A stretch of DNA of 64,000 nt from Toxoplasma gondii ME49. Its lineage: Eukaryota; Apicomplexa; Conoidasida; Eucoccidiorida; Sarcocystidae. Numbering within the stretch: position 1 is the stretch's first letter; each line of letters starts with the position of its first letter. Positions 48,001-59,727 of this stretch are shown here, piece by piece. The notes under the pieces are model-generated. The model was not told where the DNA came from. It worked only from the letters and a program-made list of their open reading frames with translations, and ran no database searches. The position numbers and the translations under genes were made by a program. The stretch spans positions 4,456,900 through 4,520,899 of the forward strand of contig NC_031476.1 in assembly GCF_000006565.2 (NCBI RefSeq), read 5' to 3'.

Positions 48001-51000
48001 CGCGAAGAGAGAGAAGAAGAGAATACCTGCAGCGTCGTTCTGCAACTCCTTTCGATTTCGCCAATCCGGAGGCTGACAGAAGACGGCGGCCTCCGCATGC
48101 GGCTCTTGCGACCAGGAACAGGGTGGAGAACTCCAGGAAGAAACGACCTTGTTTCTTTTTCTCTCGTCGTCCTCTGCAAAGATGCAGTCTGTCGAGAAAC
48201 GCAACTCAACCAGATTCTGCATGCCTCGACGGACGACCAGTCAAGCGTCTCTCCGGCGCTTCATCGGGACGGAGAGAGGCAGCGAGACACTGGGGAGATC
48301 AAGGTGCCGAGGAGCGCCTCCTGCGAGGAAGTGGAAGACCTGGGGAACCAAGAAGGACGAGAGAAAAGGGAAGAGGCGAAGTGGAGGGTCGGAGAGGAAA
48401 AGCTGAAAGATCGACATGAGGGAGGAGACCAAAGCGACATCCGAGTGAAGAGAACAATCGGCATTTCCTGCTGCAAGGAAGGCGCGCAGGCTTCTTCTCC
48501 TTCTTCTTCGTTCTCCTTCGTGAGATGCAGAGAGGAGATTGCTTTGAGTGAGGCGCCTCTTCGCGGCCTTCGGACGGCGCTGAGGCACTTGAAGCATGGT
48601 GAGGAGGTCCTCCTGACTCTGGAGGGCGAGCACTCTCAGCTCGCAGCTCTGCATACTCCTGCGCTGGCTTCGTGGACTTGTGCATGCTGCGGCCAGACCC
48701 TCGAGGAGACGCTTCTCTCTGGGAACAGGAAGAACAAGAGAGAAGGAGAAAGCGAGAGAGAGGAATGTCTGTGTTGCTGCAGACAGATGCAGAGCTGTGC
48801 TTGCATGTGTAGAGACAGCTCATGGCCAAGTGAAGAAGACAAGGCAGCGCTGTATCTCTATGTGAAGATGGACAACTGGCGTCCGAGAGCGACGATCACT
48901 GTTCCCTGTAAGGTGGAGATGCTGGGATCTCCATTTGCGTTTTTATTTTGTTTGTCTTTCCCTCTTCACATCGTGACGGGCGGTACGAATCCGAGAGAAT
49001 TCTGTTCAAGAGGAGCTCATTTGTGTCACCTCTGCCCTGTCGCCTGCACTTCGGCAAGTTCCAGTCGATGCCCTGGACTGTCTCCCGGTGTCGCGCTTCT
49101 CGAAAGTCTCTCAATCGTTCCTCGCTTTCCTTGTCCGTTGTCGCGTCTCTTTTGTATGATTCATGCGTCTTTTTTTCCTTCTTCTCGCCCTCGCATTGTC
49201 AAACGTCGATTTGCTTCCTGGCTTTATACGCGCTGCTCTCGAGCTCACCTGATACCTGCCTGTCTTCCTAATTCTCTTTCTTTCCTCTCTATCTACATCC
49301 CTCTATCTTTTCATCCATCTATCTATATGTATATCTATATGTATTTCTATCTATCTATCTATATATATATATATATATTATGCACAGTTGCATGCACATG
49401 CGTGTATGATGAATGGTGGTAGGAAACGTTTGTTCTGAGGTTCCGGCTGTTGAGTGGGCGGTCAGTTTCTGCGTCTCTTCAGACTCGCCTAGATGTACCA
49501 ACCTGCGACTGCAGTGGCCGCAGTCTCTCACCGTTTGCCTTTTTGTTTGTCTTTGCTGCAGCGCCTGTGAACGATTCGAAGAGTCTCGGCACCGTCGCTT
49601 TCACCTTGCTGATGGGCGCGGCGGACGAACGCCAGAGGACGCTTGTACGGGAAGAAGGGTGAGACGGCGACCGTGGCGTATCGAAGACTTTTCGTTTTCG
49701 TTGGAGGATTTTCGAGTTCTGGAGTCTGGTGTCGAGTTTGCGCTTCACTGCTTCTCGGGGCCTTCCTCGCTCAAGCACGGAGAGAGTCCGTCTTCTTTTT
49801 CTCCTTCTTCGTCTCAGACATCACTTGGTTTCTCCCTATCTTCTGCGTCTCACTTACACAAGGACTTGTCCTCTCGTTGTCTCTGTGTGTTTCCGAGAGA
49901 GACGGTTTTTTCTTCTTGTCTTCGGTTTCGCAGAGACAGAGACGCCGCGAAGGCGATGAACGGCATCCCAGTGAACTGGAGACCTGAGGAAGGATCGACT
50001 GTGATCGTTCTTCTCTCGCTGGCGCTTCTTCGCTCTTCTCTCTCTGCACAGCCGCTCCCCCTCAAATGTCCGTTGACGCGCCATTTCTCGCCTGCTGAGA
50101 ACAGACAGTTCAGCCTCCCCTCCCGCAGAGACGAAGAGCCTCGACAGCAGAGACGCACAGAGAGAGAAGGAGCAGAAACGGGAAATGCAGGAATCTGGCT
50201 GTTGTTCACCCTCGGAGACTGGAGCGCCCCCCCATGGCTCGAGGAAGCAGTGAAGAGACTCAAGATGGGAGACGTCGGGCGCTTCGAACTGTCTCCCTCT
50301 CTCTTCTCTCAAGCCGTCCAGACGCTGCCCTACCGCAGGCCTGCTTCGTCTTCTGGAGAGCAGAGCTGCAAGGCCTGCGACTGGGTATGTCCACTCTCAG
50401 GAGGCGTCTGCGGAGACTCGCGCTGCGTCTCTCCAAAAAGTTCTGGAACGGGGGGGAAACTGCAAAAAAGTGAAGAGAGGAAGCTCCTGTCACGAGCAGC
50501 AGAGGCGCTCGACACACCAAATCAGCGGAAGGCGGATACAAAAGGGGAGGAAAGACATTGCGGAGGAAAGAGCTCGAGGAGCGGTTGTAAACCAACTTGA
50601 GAGGCGCGTGCCGTATGCAGCGATTCTGCATTTGCTGCAAAGATGTCTTTTCAACTGCGAGAGCGATGAACGAAGTGAAGTCCTCTTCAGATCGCCTTTT
50701 GCAGCACCCTGTCGCGCTCTCTCCTCTCCGAACCTCTCCTGGCCGCTCTCTTCCGATGCCAAAGGAGTTCACCAGTCTCCCTCGCTTCTCTGCTCCTTTG
50801 TTCGAGTCGAGGCCGTTGCTACCTCTTTGCCATGGAGTCTGTACACGACGCAGCGTCCTTCTGTCCTCTCGCCCCAAAGAGCTCTGTGCATTCTTGCTTC
50901 TCTGTCTCTGCTTTTCAGGGAGGCATGTGGATCATCCATCCGCCTCTGCCTCCGCGTCGCGCGTCGTCCTGTCCTGTCTCCGCGTCTTGTCTCTGGGGTG

Positions 51001-53665
51001 CTGCGGCGCTGGGAGGGAGCCTCGCATGCGCGTCGAGGTCGGTCGAAGACCTCGTTCGAGAGACTGTCGACGGAGGCAGCTTGGAGGCGGTGGTTCGCTG
51101 TGTGAGAGAGAAGGAGGCAACGTGGAGGAGGCCGCGCGAAGCGCCTCGTGACGCGGACGCGCGAGAACGAGCGCAGGCCAAGCAGGCCAGGCGAGGGGAG
51201 AAGGACGAGGGGATCGCGGACGACGAAGATGGACAGACCGGAGAGGAAGATGGACAGACAGGAGAGGAAGAAGAAGGAAGTCGAAGGGAATGCGTCGAGC
51301 GAGTAATTCGAGTGGAGTGGGAAGGAGAAGAAGAAATCAAGAAAAAGCTAGAAGAAGCGACAAGAGAAGAAGTCGGAGAGTACGCGAACAAAGATGAAGA
51401 CAGCGAAGACACACGAGTCCTCGCGACGATCTGGCTGGCCTCCATTCTCGACCGGGTACGCTGTGTGTTTCTCTGAAGAAAAAAAGTTTCTCGATTTTCC
51501 TTTCCTCGCGTTCGTCTTTCTCCACAGTCGACGCGTCATGCGTCTCTCGCGCCGTCTGCCCGTCAGCGGACAAGACGGAAGGACCAATCCACGCTTTAAG
51601 CGAGCTTTCTGTCTCCCTGGATTCCATCGCCGGCCTTAGGCCTGGCTCCGGTCGAAACAGGTTCCTGCGCTTGCTGTGTTGTTTCGGCTCCTCTTGCGAG
51701 AGCCATCCATCGACTTGCCTCTGCTCCCGCACCGGTCTCCACGCAGGTTCGTGCAGAGCCATTGGCGGCGACGCCTCCTTTTTTATGCAGATGTACGCTT
51801 GTGAACTGCTGCCTGTGCATGTCGTTCGTAGAGAAAAGAGCTGTGGGCGCGAGGTTCTCCTGACGAGAAATGTGCATTGGTAGAACGCCTGAGACACGAA
51901 GGCAATCTCCTCCTCAAGGTAAAACGGCTTTCCTGTTTCGCCTCCTCCAGCATGTCCGTATGTCTATGATACACCGATGTCTGGGTCTTTATATGTAGAG
52001 AGCATACATGTTTGTGTACAGTTGTATGTGCGTCCATTTTTATGGATCTCTGTAGCTGCATCGGTGATGTTGATGGATCTCTGTGCGACGGTTTCACTGC
52101 CAGGTACGCTGCTTGTTCGTTCTTTGAATACGCGGCGAAGGCAGAGAAAGAGACAGTTCGAGGAAACAGGTCTTTTCTGCAGCTTCGGTGTGCTCGAGTG
52201 ACACTCTGGAAACCATGTCGCGGCTGTCGCGTTTTCTCCGGTGGCCTCCTTGCAACCGTTGTCTTTGAACGTTGTTTTTGTCTACATGTTTTTCAGAGGG
52301 GACTGCTCTCTGCCGCAGCTCATCGCTACTCTCGCGCCTTCGACGTTTGCCGTTTCCTCCCCGCGTACGAAGAGGCAACGCGAGTGCAGCCGCTTCTCGC
52401 CAGCTCTCAGGGACCTGCTGCAACAGCCTCGACTTCTGCTTCGTCTCTGTCCTCATCATCTTCTTCACCTTCTGCCTCTGCTTCTGGTGGGCGGCTGCCT
52501 CGGCCTTCTCCGGATGACTTGCAGCCGCCGGCGAACCGGCAGGCGCAGAGTGCCGACGTTTTGAACGCGCATGCATCCGCCCTGGAAAAAGCCCGGAGAG
52601 GCCAGCCGGAGGAAGGAGAGAGAGAGAGGGAGGGAGAACAGGGTGGAGAAGAAGAATTGAGTCTTGTGGAGGTAACGCGTCTAGCGACGGGGGTGCTGAA
52701 CAACTGGGCGCTCTGCTGTCTCCGCCAAAGTCGGTGGAGAGAGGCCTTGCGACATGCCTCAGTGTCTCTGCTGCTTCTCGACTTGGTCGGCAACTCACCG
52801 GAATCCGAGGTGGACAAGAAGGAGAAACAGCGGCAGAGGGAGCCGAGTGCTACCCCTGGAGCTGTTTGCGAGGAGAAGGAGAAAGCGACGAAACACGGGG
52901 AGGAAGTGACGGCGAACACAGAGCAGGAGACAAAGCAGAAGAAGCAGGAGACACAGCAGAAGAAGCAGGAGACAGAGCAGAAACAACAGACAGAGGAGGA
53001 GAAGGGAGAGACGCGAGGAGACAGTTTCCAGCATGCGCGATGTGTGGCGCTCTATCGAAAAGCGAAAGCGTTGAGTGAGGGAGGAGAAATCGCCGAGGCC
53101 ATCAACGCGGCGAAGGCTGCCGCCGCAATCGAGTCGGGAGACTCCGCGATTCAGGTACGCAAGATGCGAGGAAAGGACGGAGAAGATCATCAGAAAAAAA
53201 GACAAGTGATGAACACAAAGAAAGAGGCGGGAGAACAGAGAAAGGTACGGGGGTGCAGGTAACGGACTGTCTCGGGGAGAAGGGAGAGTCCCTCTTTGCT
53301 ATTTGATCGTCGGAGGTCCGGCGTCTCCGCGTCTTGTGCTGCTTCTTTTCGTCACCTCTCTCGCTGTTTTTTCCCATCCATTCTCGTTGTCGCCTCGCCT
53401 TTCTCCAACGCATGGCCTTCTGAAGAGATCTCCGTGATTCTTTTGCCTTTCCAGCTCGTATAGAGGCGCGTCAGTCTTCTCTCGCGAGGAGTTGTTGCCT
53501 CATCTCCGACTTTCGCTTCGTCTTGCCTTCTCAGAACCTTCCGTGTTTCCACTTTGTTGGTTTTGTTTTCAGAATCTCCTCAAAACGCTTCTCCGGCATC
53601 GGGCGCGCGCGCTGAAATCCGAGAGAGAGACATTTCTCGGCATGTTTCAGCGAGCACCTCTATAG
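45037..53665 (+). CDS. Multi-FKBP / TPR immunophilin-like co-chaperone (~1301 aa)
   Basis: Eleven exons join in frame: 45037-45073, 45593-45702, 46263-46299, 46737-46850, 47387-48907, 49562-49658, 49934-50384, 50919-51455, 51868-51918, 52297-53154 and 53573-53665. Three FKBP-like domains follow each other: domain 1 at about residues 30-123 (SPDGCVTKTIVSLGK, GFGDEICVRW, MCLGEVAVV), domain 2 at about 322-600 (DGGLRMRLLRPGTGWRTPG, LRHLKHGEEVLL) and domain 3 at about 607-760 (REEGDRDAAKAM, NWRPEEGSTVIV, LEEAVKRLKMGDVGRFEL). An acidic linker leads to TPRs from about 968 (EGNLLLKRGLLSAAAHRYSRAF, then LNNWALCCLRQSRWREAL, then ALYRKAKALSEGGEIAEAI). The layout matches plant FKBP62/65 and animal FKBP4/5, which bind Hsp90 through the TPRs. 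The FKBP active-site words (FDSS, GWD) are absent and long Arg/Glu-rich insertions split domain 2, so isomerase activity is doubtful. A 21-bp coding repeat lies at 52927-52989. Confidence 0.85.
45703..46262 (+). other. Apparent GC-AG intron in the FKBP-TPR gene
   Basis: The exon ends CTCGGCAAG and the intron begins GCAAGT, the consensus for the minor GC donor class. It ends in TTTGCAG. The reading phase is correct only with this border. No GT in good context lies nearby. Confidence 0.6.
49325..49379. repeat. ATCT/TA microsatellite in an intron
   Basis: CTAT and TA steps form a short compound microsatellite in the intron between the exons at 47387-48907 and 49562-49658 of the FKBP-TPR gene. 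Confidence 0.9.
52927..52989 (+). repeat. 21-bp coding repeat, three copies
   Basis: Three successive 21-base units (52927, 52948, 52969) encode variants of ETKQKKQ between the second and third TPR helices of the FKBP-TPR protein. They lengthen a Gln/Lys/Glu loop. Confidence 0.9.
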
Positions 53666-54530
53666 CCTCCACGCTGGCCCGGAAGTCAGGAGGAAGAAGA
53701 GTCGGTCTCTCTTTCTACGCTCTCTCTCTTGGTTGAAAGATGAGGAGAAGAAGCCTCTCATGTCTGTTCCTTCTGCCTTTTCCATCAAGGGAGAGAAGCA
53801 ACGTCTGCTCGTTGCAAGTTTCTTTTTGAACAGCCAGAGGGGAAGCAGGAAAGAAAGGAGTTCTCTGCTTTCTCACAATCACCAGGAAGAAAGGAAGAAG
53901 CAACGCGTCCACGGGTCTCCATGCGCGTTTCAGTCGACAACAAAAAGAAGCGTTTACAGGTGGTGCACTGCTCTGGGATCTCGGTTTCTTGGCACTGCCG
54001 TCACCCGTTTGGTGGAAGCAAAGGCTTCTGTGGGGAAGAATCTGGAAACATGGAAGACGCGACGGGTGTTTCCTGTGGCATTTCACCTGCCTCTTCTGCT
54101 GCGAAGGGCCATCGTTTGGCAAACCTCGCCTGAGATTTCTCTGGGCATCTCGGCTTCCCGCGTTTTCGCGCCCTCAGTTTCTAACGGGCGGTGTCTCGGT
54201 CTCCCCGCCGCGCTGAGCCTTTGTCTTGTGGGGGGATTTGAGAGTGAGTGTGTGAACATTTTCAAGCGTCTTTTCGCGACACCGGTCGCGCATGCATGCG
54301 AACTCAGACACGCGGAGTTCTGGAGAAAACAAGACGCGCATGAGGCAAGGCGCAGAGCAACAACTGCACACCCAGAGAGATGCACGAGTGAGACGGAGAT
54401 ATACACCGTAGAAAGGGGAGACGACGTAGAGAGACAAAGAGAGAACGATAAAGGGAAGAAAGGAGAGAGAGAACAGAGATAAAGAGGGGGATACACAGAG
54501 AGAACGAGGCGGACAGAGAGGGGGAGCAAG

Positions 54531-54569
54531 ATATATATATATATATATACAGAGAGAGAGAGAGAGAGA
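54531..54569. repeat. (TA)n-(GA)n compound microsatellite
   Basis: A TA run is followed directly by an AG run, in intergenic sequence. Confidence 0.92.
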
Positions 54570-54946
54570 AATGAACTGAAGTGTATCGAAGGGCACATAG
54601 AAGCGATTCACGGTTCACTGCCCAGCAGAATGACGAGATGAGGCTCAGAGAGGAGACGATCAGACTCCAGGAGAGTAGACAGAAAGCTCTGTTGGCCTCG
54701 GCAGTTAGTTCTCCTAGGTAAACGGAACGGCGTCTCGGACGAAACATGCAAGGACGAAGATTTCTAAATCGAAAAACCTAAACACCGTCTGCACTGAAGG
54801 GCAAGGCAGGTGTGCACCCCACACAGTGAGAGGCCGGCCGCGTATGCATCTCCGGAGCCTTCAAAAACAAATGCCGGCACTGCTGTACATACTCACATAT
54901 AAACACAAACAGGTACATACGAATCAATATACATAGCCATTACATA

Positions 54947-54970
54947 TACATAGATATACATATATATAGG

Positions 54971-55007
<37 letters not shown>

Positions 55008-55016
55008 GTATATATG

Positions 55017-55062
<46 letters not shown>
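54947..55062. repeat. (TA)n with GTATA/CATA interruptions
   Basis: About 115 bases of TA steps lie 160 bases beyond the stop codon of hydroxymethylbilane synthase. Confidence 0.93.
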
Positions 55063-55066
<4 letters not shown>

Positions 55067-55219
55067 GCGAAGAACAAGTAGCGCGAGACTGGAGACCCAG
55101 GAAGGCGACGTAGTTGACGATCGGTCGTGTCTGTACACCCGCCAGGTGAGCAACGTCGTTTTGGCCTGTGGCTCGAGTCGGCTTCTGGAACAGCGCCAGC
55201 TGTCGTGCAGAGGCTTTTA

Positions 55220-57409
55220 TTACAACGTTTTCAAATTCTTCCAACCTTCAGTGACATGCTTCTTGATCTGCGCGAGCCTATCCGCTCCCGCGGCCTTCTT
55301 GATTTCTTCCGCGACGGCGCGTCCCAGGGCCTCAGCCTCCTCGGGTGTACGTACACCCCGCACCGTTCGTTCCTCCCTGAACAACTGTTTGCCGTCAGGC
55401 GTAGCGAGCACTCCGCAAAACCGGAGCTCTGTTTTCTCTGTGAAGCAGTCTGGATGGCCTCCCCAGCCTTCCTCGCTTCTGCCCTCTCTTCTCTCGACAC
55501 TGCTTCCTGCACAGCCTTCTTCTCCTTCTCGCTCGACGCCGGGTTCGTCTGAACCGTTCTGACTCTGCGGCCTGGGGGCTTCACCTTGGGCAGGAACTGC
55601 GCGCCACTCAGCGATGCCTGCAATGGGCGTCCGGCAGCTGCCGTCGAGAGCGCGGAGAAAGGCGCGTTCGCAGAGCGCCTGGCCGCGAGAAGAAGGCGAA
55701 TTCAGTTCTCGGAGGAGAGAAAGAATTCCAGTGTCTGCCGAACGACACTGCACCCCGATGATGCCTTGACAGACAGCTGGAACGAAAACGTCGGCTGGCA
55801 ACAGCACTGCCTCGACGCAGCCGCCAGGCTCCGTCCCCCGCGACGCTTCATTTGGAGAAGAAGCAGGGCAAGGAGAAGGAGTCGCAGAGGGCGAAGGAGC
55901 AAGCATCGCGGAGAGGAGATTGAGTCTCTTGAGGCCGGCGGCTGCGAGAAGAGTCGCGTCCAGAGTTCCTTTTTCGATTCGACTCATGCGCGTTTGCACA
56001 TTCCCCCTCAAGCCCATGAGCTGGAAAGAAGACGGCGGAAGCAACGCATACAGCAGAGCCTGTCTCCTCAGGGAACATGTTCCAATTCTCGGCCTCCCTT
56101 CGTCGGCTTTTCGCGCCTCTCCCTCGACACCGCCGGCGTCGTCCTCCGTGTGACTTGCTCGCGCTGCTCTGCCTGCTTCCTCTGTTTCTTCCGGAAGTCC
56201 TCCGGAAGCGAAAAGCGCGTCCGGGAGATACGGGAGAAGAGAGGCAGAAGCTGAAGAGCCCACAGAGGGCGCCCCGGAAGCCGCGGCAGAGACGCGCTGT
56301 TGCGTCGCGCTTCTGCGCGCTGTCTCAGCGACGCCTCCTGGCACTTGTGCTTTGCATGCGCGCGACAGTCCGCGCCGAGGTTTGCGAGAGAAGATGAGGG
56401 CGTCGCGCGGGTCCTCGCGAGGCAGGTAGGCGCCGATTTCTGTTCCCTCCGGCAACTCCGTCGGGACGTCTTTCAGAGAGTGGACCACAACGTCCACCTG
56501 CCCATGCAGCAGCGCGAGGTCCAATTCCTTGGTGAAGAGACCTTTGCCGCCGACCTGCGCAAGCGGCAGGTGCAGCTCCTTGTCGCCTGTCGTCTGCATA
56601 GGCACAATGCGAAGCTCGCCGTACTCCAGACGAGAGTCGACGCGCAAGAGCGAAGCGAGCACAGACGAAAAAGCAGAAGAAGCGAGGTGAGAGTTCGCCG
56701 GCGATGAAGAAGAGGAAGAAGAGGCAGACGAGGAAGAAGAGGGAGAAGCGGAAGAAGAGTCAGACGAGGAAGAAGAGGGCAAAGGATTAGAGAGCTTGGC
56801 GAGGGAAGCCTGTATGATTTCGTGAGCCTGTGGGAAGGCGTCTGGGAACCTGAGAGCGAGTCTGTAGACGAACTGTCTGGCCTGCGCCAGGGCGAGAGGC
56901 GACGCGCGAGACCCCACACGGAGAGGCGTCTTCTCAGATGCCCCGGAGAAGGGGGGCGTCGTCTGGACCGCATTTTGCGAGGCGGAGACAGAAAGAAAAG
57001 CGAGCGGCGACAGCCGCGACTCTCGCGAGGAGCGAGCGAGTGGGCGCGCTGTGACAGCGAACGACGGCGAAGGAGCGTCCGCGTCTCGGCGAGAAGGGGA
57101 GGCGCGAGAAGACGCCGGTGGTGACAGGAGAGAAACAAGCGCAGCAGACGAGCTCCACGAGGCAGCAGGGAACCTGGCGGAAGGAGTGAGGCGCGAGGAG
57201 GACGAGGCAGACGACGCGCCGCCCTGTCCGGCTCGGGGAGTGAGGGGAGGCGCGAGGAGCCTGGCTGCGGCAAAGAGGAGAACGGCCGGCGTCTCGTATG
57301 ACTCTTTGAAGAGAGAATCGCGAAGCAAAACGAGAAACGCAAAAAGGAACGCAACCCAGGAGAGGCGCAGCGCCGCCCCCGCCGAGCGCTGCTCTCGGAG
57401 GAGCGTCAT
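55220..57409 (-). CDS. Hydroxymethylbilane synthase (porphobilinogen deaminase), apicoplast-type leader
   Basis: This enzyme joins four porphobilinogens into hydroxymethylbilane in haem synthesis. It is a single exon of 729 aa from the ATG at 57409. The family motifs appear in order: [16 protein letters not shown] (161-176), MQTTGDK (271), [15 protein letters not shown] (287-301), VHSLKDVPT with catalytic Asp314, GTCSLRRQ (443-450), [24 protein letters not shown], and the dipyrromethane-cofactor Cys592 in [11 protein letters not shown]. The first 160 residues are extra: a hydrophobic segment at about 16-30 and then a Ser/Arg/Ala-rich stretch, the layout of a bipartite apicoplast leader. That agrees with the known apicoplast site of this step in Apicomplexa. 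Three insertions enlarge the enzyme: a Ser run at about 205-250, about 100 residues at 343-440 and about 20 at 506-530. All key residues are present, so it should be active. It diverges from the SEN2 gene upstream. Confidence 0.95.
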   Translation of the reverse strand: MTLLREQRSAGAALRLSWVAFLFAFLVLLRDSLFKESYETPAVLLFAAARLLAPPLTPRAGQGGASSASSSSRLTPSARFPAASWSSSAALVSLLSPPASSRASPSRRDADAPSPSFAVTARPLARSSRESRLSPLAFLSVSASQNAVQTTPPFSGASEKTPLRVGSRASPLALAQARQFVYRLALRFPDAFPQAHEIIQASLAKLSNPLPSSSSSDSSSASPSSSSSASSSSSSSPANSHLASSAFSSVLASLLRVDSRLEYGELRIVPMQTTGDKELHLPLAQVGGKGLFTKELDLALLHGQVDVVVHSLKDVPTELPEGTEIGAYLPREDPRDALIFSRKPRRGLSRACKAQVPGGVAETARRSATQQRVSAAASGAPSVGSSASASLLPYLPDALFASGGLPEETEEAGRAARASHTEDDAGGVEGEARKADEGRPRIGTCSLRRQALLYALLPPSSFQLMGLRGNVQTRMSRIEKGTLDATLLAAAGLKRLNLLSAMLAPSPSATPSPCPASSPNEASRGTEPGGCVEAVLLPADVFVPAVCQGIIGVQCRSADTGILSLLRELNSPSSRGQALCERAFLRALDGSCRTPIAGIAEWRAVPAQGEAPRPQSQNGSDEPGVEREGEEGCAGSSVERREGRSEEGWGGHPDCFTEKTELRFCGVLATPDGKQLFREERTVRGVRTPEEAEALGRAVAEEIKKAAGADRLAQIKKHVTEGWKNLKTL

Positions 57410-59360
57410 GCTTGCTCGCAGATGCAGGCTGCGAGAGCAGAGACAAATGAAACGAAAAAAGACAGGGCTCCACGAGAACCGCACGGCATGAAAAATATGA
57501 AGGTGGGGAGTCAAGAGAAAGAGGAAAGCGAAAGAGCTGTCAAACGGAGTCGGATGAAGTCAAAGAAACAGAGACGAAGGGAAATGGTCGGGAGGAAGAC
57601 GAAGCAGAAAACATCCCATACACGTGAGACGACGGACTGGAAAAAAGACGAGAGGAAAGAGAAGTCGAAAAAAGAGGCGGAGGAGACCTGAACAACGTGG
57701 AAGACGAAAGATAGGGAAGCAAGCACTGTGCGTGAGAAAAGAAGAGAGATAAGGCGACGAAGCGAGAGGCGAGTCTTCAGCTGCGGCGAGGACTGGCCGT
57801 GGAGTCACTGTCGAGTACCGCCTCGAAGAAAGATCTCTTACACATGGCGACTGTCGGTCGAAAAGGAGATGCAGGGGAGTCACGGCACGTTCGTTTATTT
57901 GCCCCATACAGCCGGTCCAGCGCAGACGCTGCAGCGCGAGAAAGCAAGCCGCAGAGGAAATCCGCGTTTCGTCATTGTAAAACGTCACTGGGTTCGAACA
58001 AGGAGCCGGCAGGAGGGAAGAGAAGCGCGGAGAGTTTCGCCTCCTGCGGATGCTTCCACACATCACAGGCAGAGCTCAAAGGCACAGAGGGAGAGACAGC
58101 AAAGGACTCTCTCCACGCCCGCTGCAAGAGGAAAGACAAATGCTTCAGAAGGAATCGAACTGGTGAATGCAGCGTCTTCCAGCAGGACAACAAAGAGGAT
58201 TGGCCCACTCTCTCGGCTCCTCGAATTCTTTCCTTCATCGCGGAAGGGATGACCTTCTTGCACGCAGACAAGCAGGCAGGCCTCTCCGCACTGCAGAGGA
58301 AAAGAAACTCTGAGCAAAGCGAACGGGAGATGCTACGCGTTCTCCGTTCTCCAAGTCCTGCAGGAGACGACGGAAGGCGCAGCTCGTTCGTTCGAGAGGC
58401 CCCCGCGCAGCTGAGAACAGAGTCGCAGCGGCGTTGTCTGGAGCTAAGCAGCTCTCAGGAAAAAGGAACTCTTCTGTGAAAACGCAGGAGACAAACGCGA
58501 AGAAGGAAACAGAAACATGCGCCAGGAAAAAGAATCCGACAGGAAGAATGTCGGCGCGCGCTGGCAGCGGCCAACTGCCTCTGAGACGCCTGCTGTCTCC
58601 GGTGTCCGTACACCTCAGGAGACGGACAAGCCGCCGGCATTCTCCTTGCGCAATTCTCACGCGAAGTCTGCTGCGCATGCCGCAGCGCGCAAAGAACTCG
58701 AAGAAATTCTTTGGTTCTTCCAGAATCTCGGCCTCTTCTTTTTTCAGGACCGCCCGCCAGCGGTCTTGCCGCATGCAGTTCGTTTTGCGTGGTGTCAACT
58801 GGCTCGTGTGACTGAGGCGAGCTTCGGCGCCTTGGCGCTTCAAAACTTCGTTCTTTCTTTCACCGTCTTCTTCTCGCCATTCGTTTTTCCCCCTCATTAT
58901 TTACTCATTTGCCTCGGCCTCGGCGTCTCATCGCTTCGGGAAGCCTAGCCGACGCGTCGACTCCCCTGCATGCAGTTCGCCGTTTGAACCTTTGAACTCG
59001 TTTCTCCCCGCGACCCACACAGAGTTTCAGCTTGCGTCTTGCTTTTTTCAGAGTTTTCGTTTCCCTCTCGGCAACAGAGGCACCTCTCCGCTTCTTTCGC
59101 CATCTGCCTCCTCTCCCCATTTCTTGACAGCTCTCTCTGCCTCCCGCCGTCAACCGTCTCCGATTTTCTCATCTCCCCCTCCATCTCCTCTCGCATCCAG
59201 ATACGCGGCTCTCTCTCTCGGACACAACCCCTTTGTTCCAAACGTATATTCAACCATCTCTCGACCAGAATTTACCTCCAGCCCCGTTCTGGTCTTGCGC
59301 AGACGTTCCTCTACGCTATATCTATATATCTATATCTATAGCTATCTATCTATCTATCTA

Positions 59361-59408
<48 letters not shown>

Positions 59409-59727
59409 AGTTTCACTATCTCTGGTAACGGGGTCTCGCCCTTGCCCTTTTGGCTTTGCTTTCTGCTTCAAGGGAAAACAAGCGACGGCATTTGGGAGCC
59501 TCCCTTCTCGTCCATGGATGCTGCAACCTCCTCATCATCACCTTCCATCGGCCCTTCACTAGTCCATTCTCCGTCACTTGAGTCCGTTGCTCCTTCCTCT
59601 TCCACTTCTACTCTGTCTTCCTCTTTGTCTTCCCTCTCTTCTTCTTCTTCTTCTCTGTCTTCCTCTCTCGCTTCTTCTTCTCTCTCTCCCCCTGTCTTGC
59701 CCGCCTACGTTCCTTCTCTTTTCTCAG
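57410..59727 (+). other. Probable promoter and 5' exons of the SEN2-like gene; exon borders unresolved
   Basis: The conserved part of the tRNA endonuclease gene starts at 59728 in mid-frame, so upstream exons are expected here. One candidate is the frame from the ATG at 57844 to the stop ending at 58479 (MATVGRKG onward, Ser/Arg/Glu-rich). Another is coding around 58660-58850 after a strong acceptor (TTTTTTCAG) ending at 58747. A Ser-rich frame from the ATG at 59514 also runs straight into the conserved domain and could be the start. I could not fix one phase-consistent path. A TGCATGC lies at 58967-58973 and a (TA)n at 59318-59404. Confidence 0.4.
59318..59404. repeat. CTAT/TA compound microsatellite
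   Basis: ATCT steps change into pure TA, about 87 bases in all, upstream of the SEN2 core exon. Confidence 0.93.

Larger units (their letters stand above)
53666..55219. other. Convergent intergenic region with TA and GA tracts; no gene seen
   Basis: This holds the 3' flanks of the FKBP-TPR gene (plus) and hydroxymethylbilane synthase (minus). It contains (TA)n at 54531-54549, (GA)n at 54551-54569 and a long TA tract at 54947-55062. The open frames on both strands (for example 53733-54482) lack motifs. Confidence 0.6.

Noticed and set aside
47441..48076. Alternative frames inside the large FKBP-TPR exon
   Set aside because: The chosen frame carries the FKBP motifs and fits the splice phases; the others are shadows of Arg/Glu/Ser-rich sequence.
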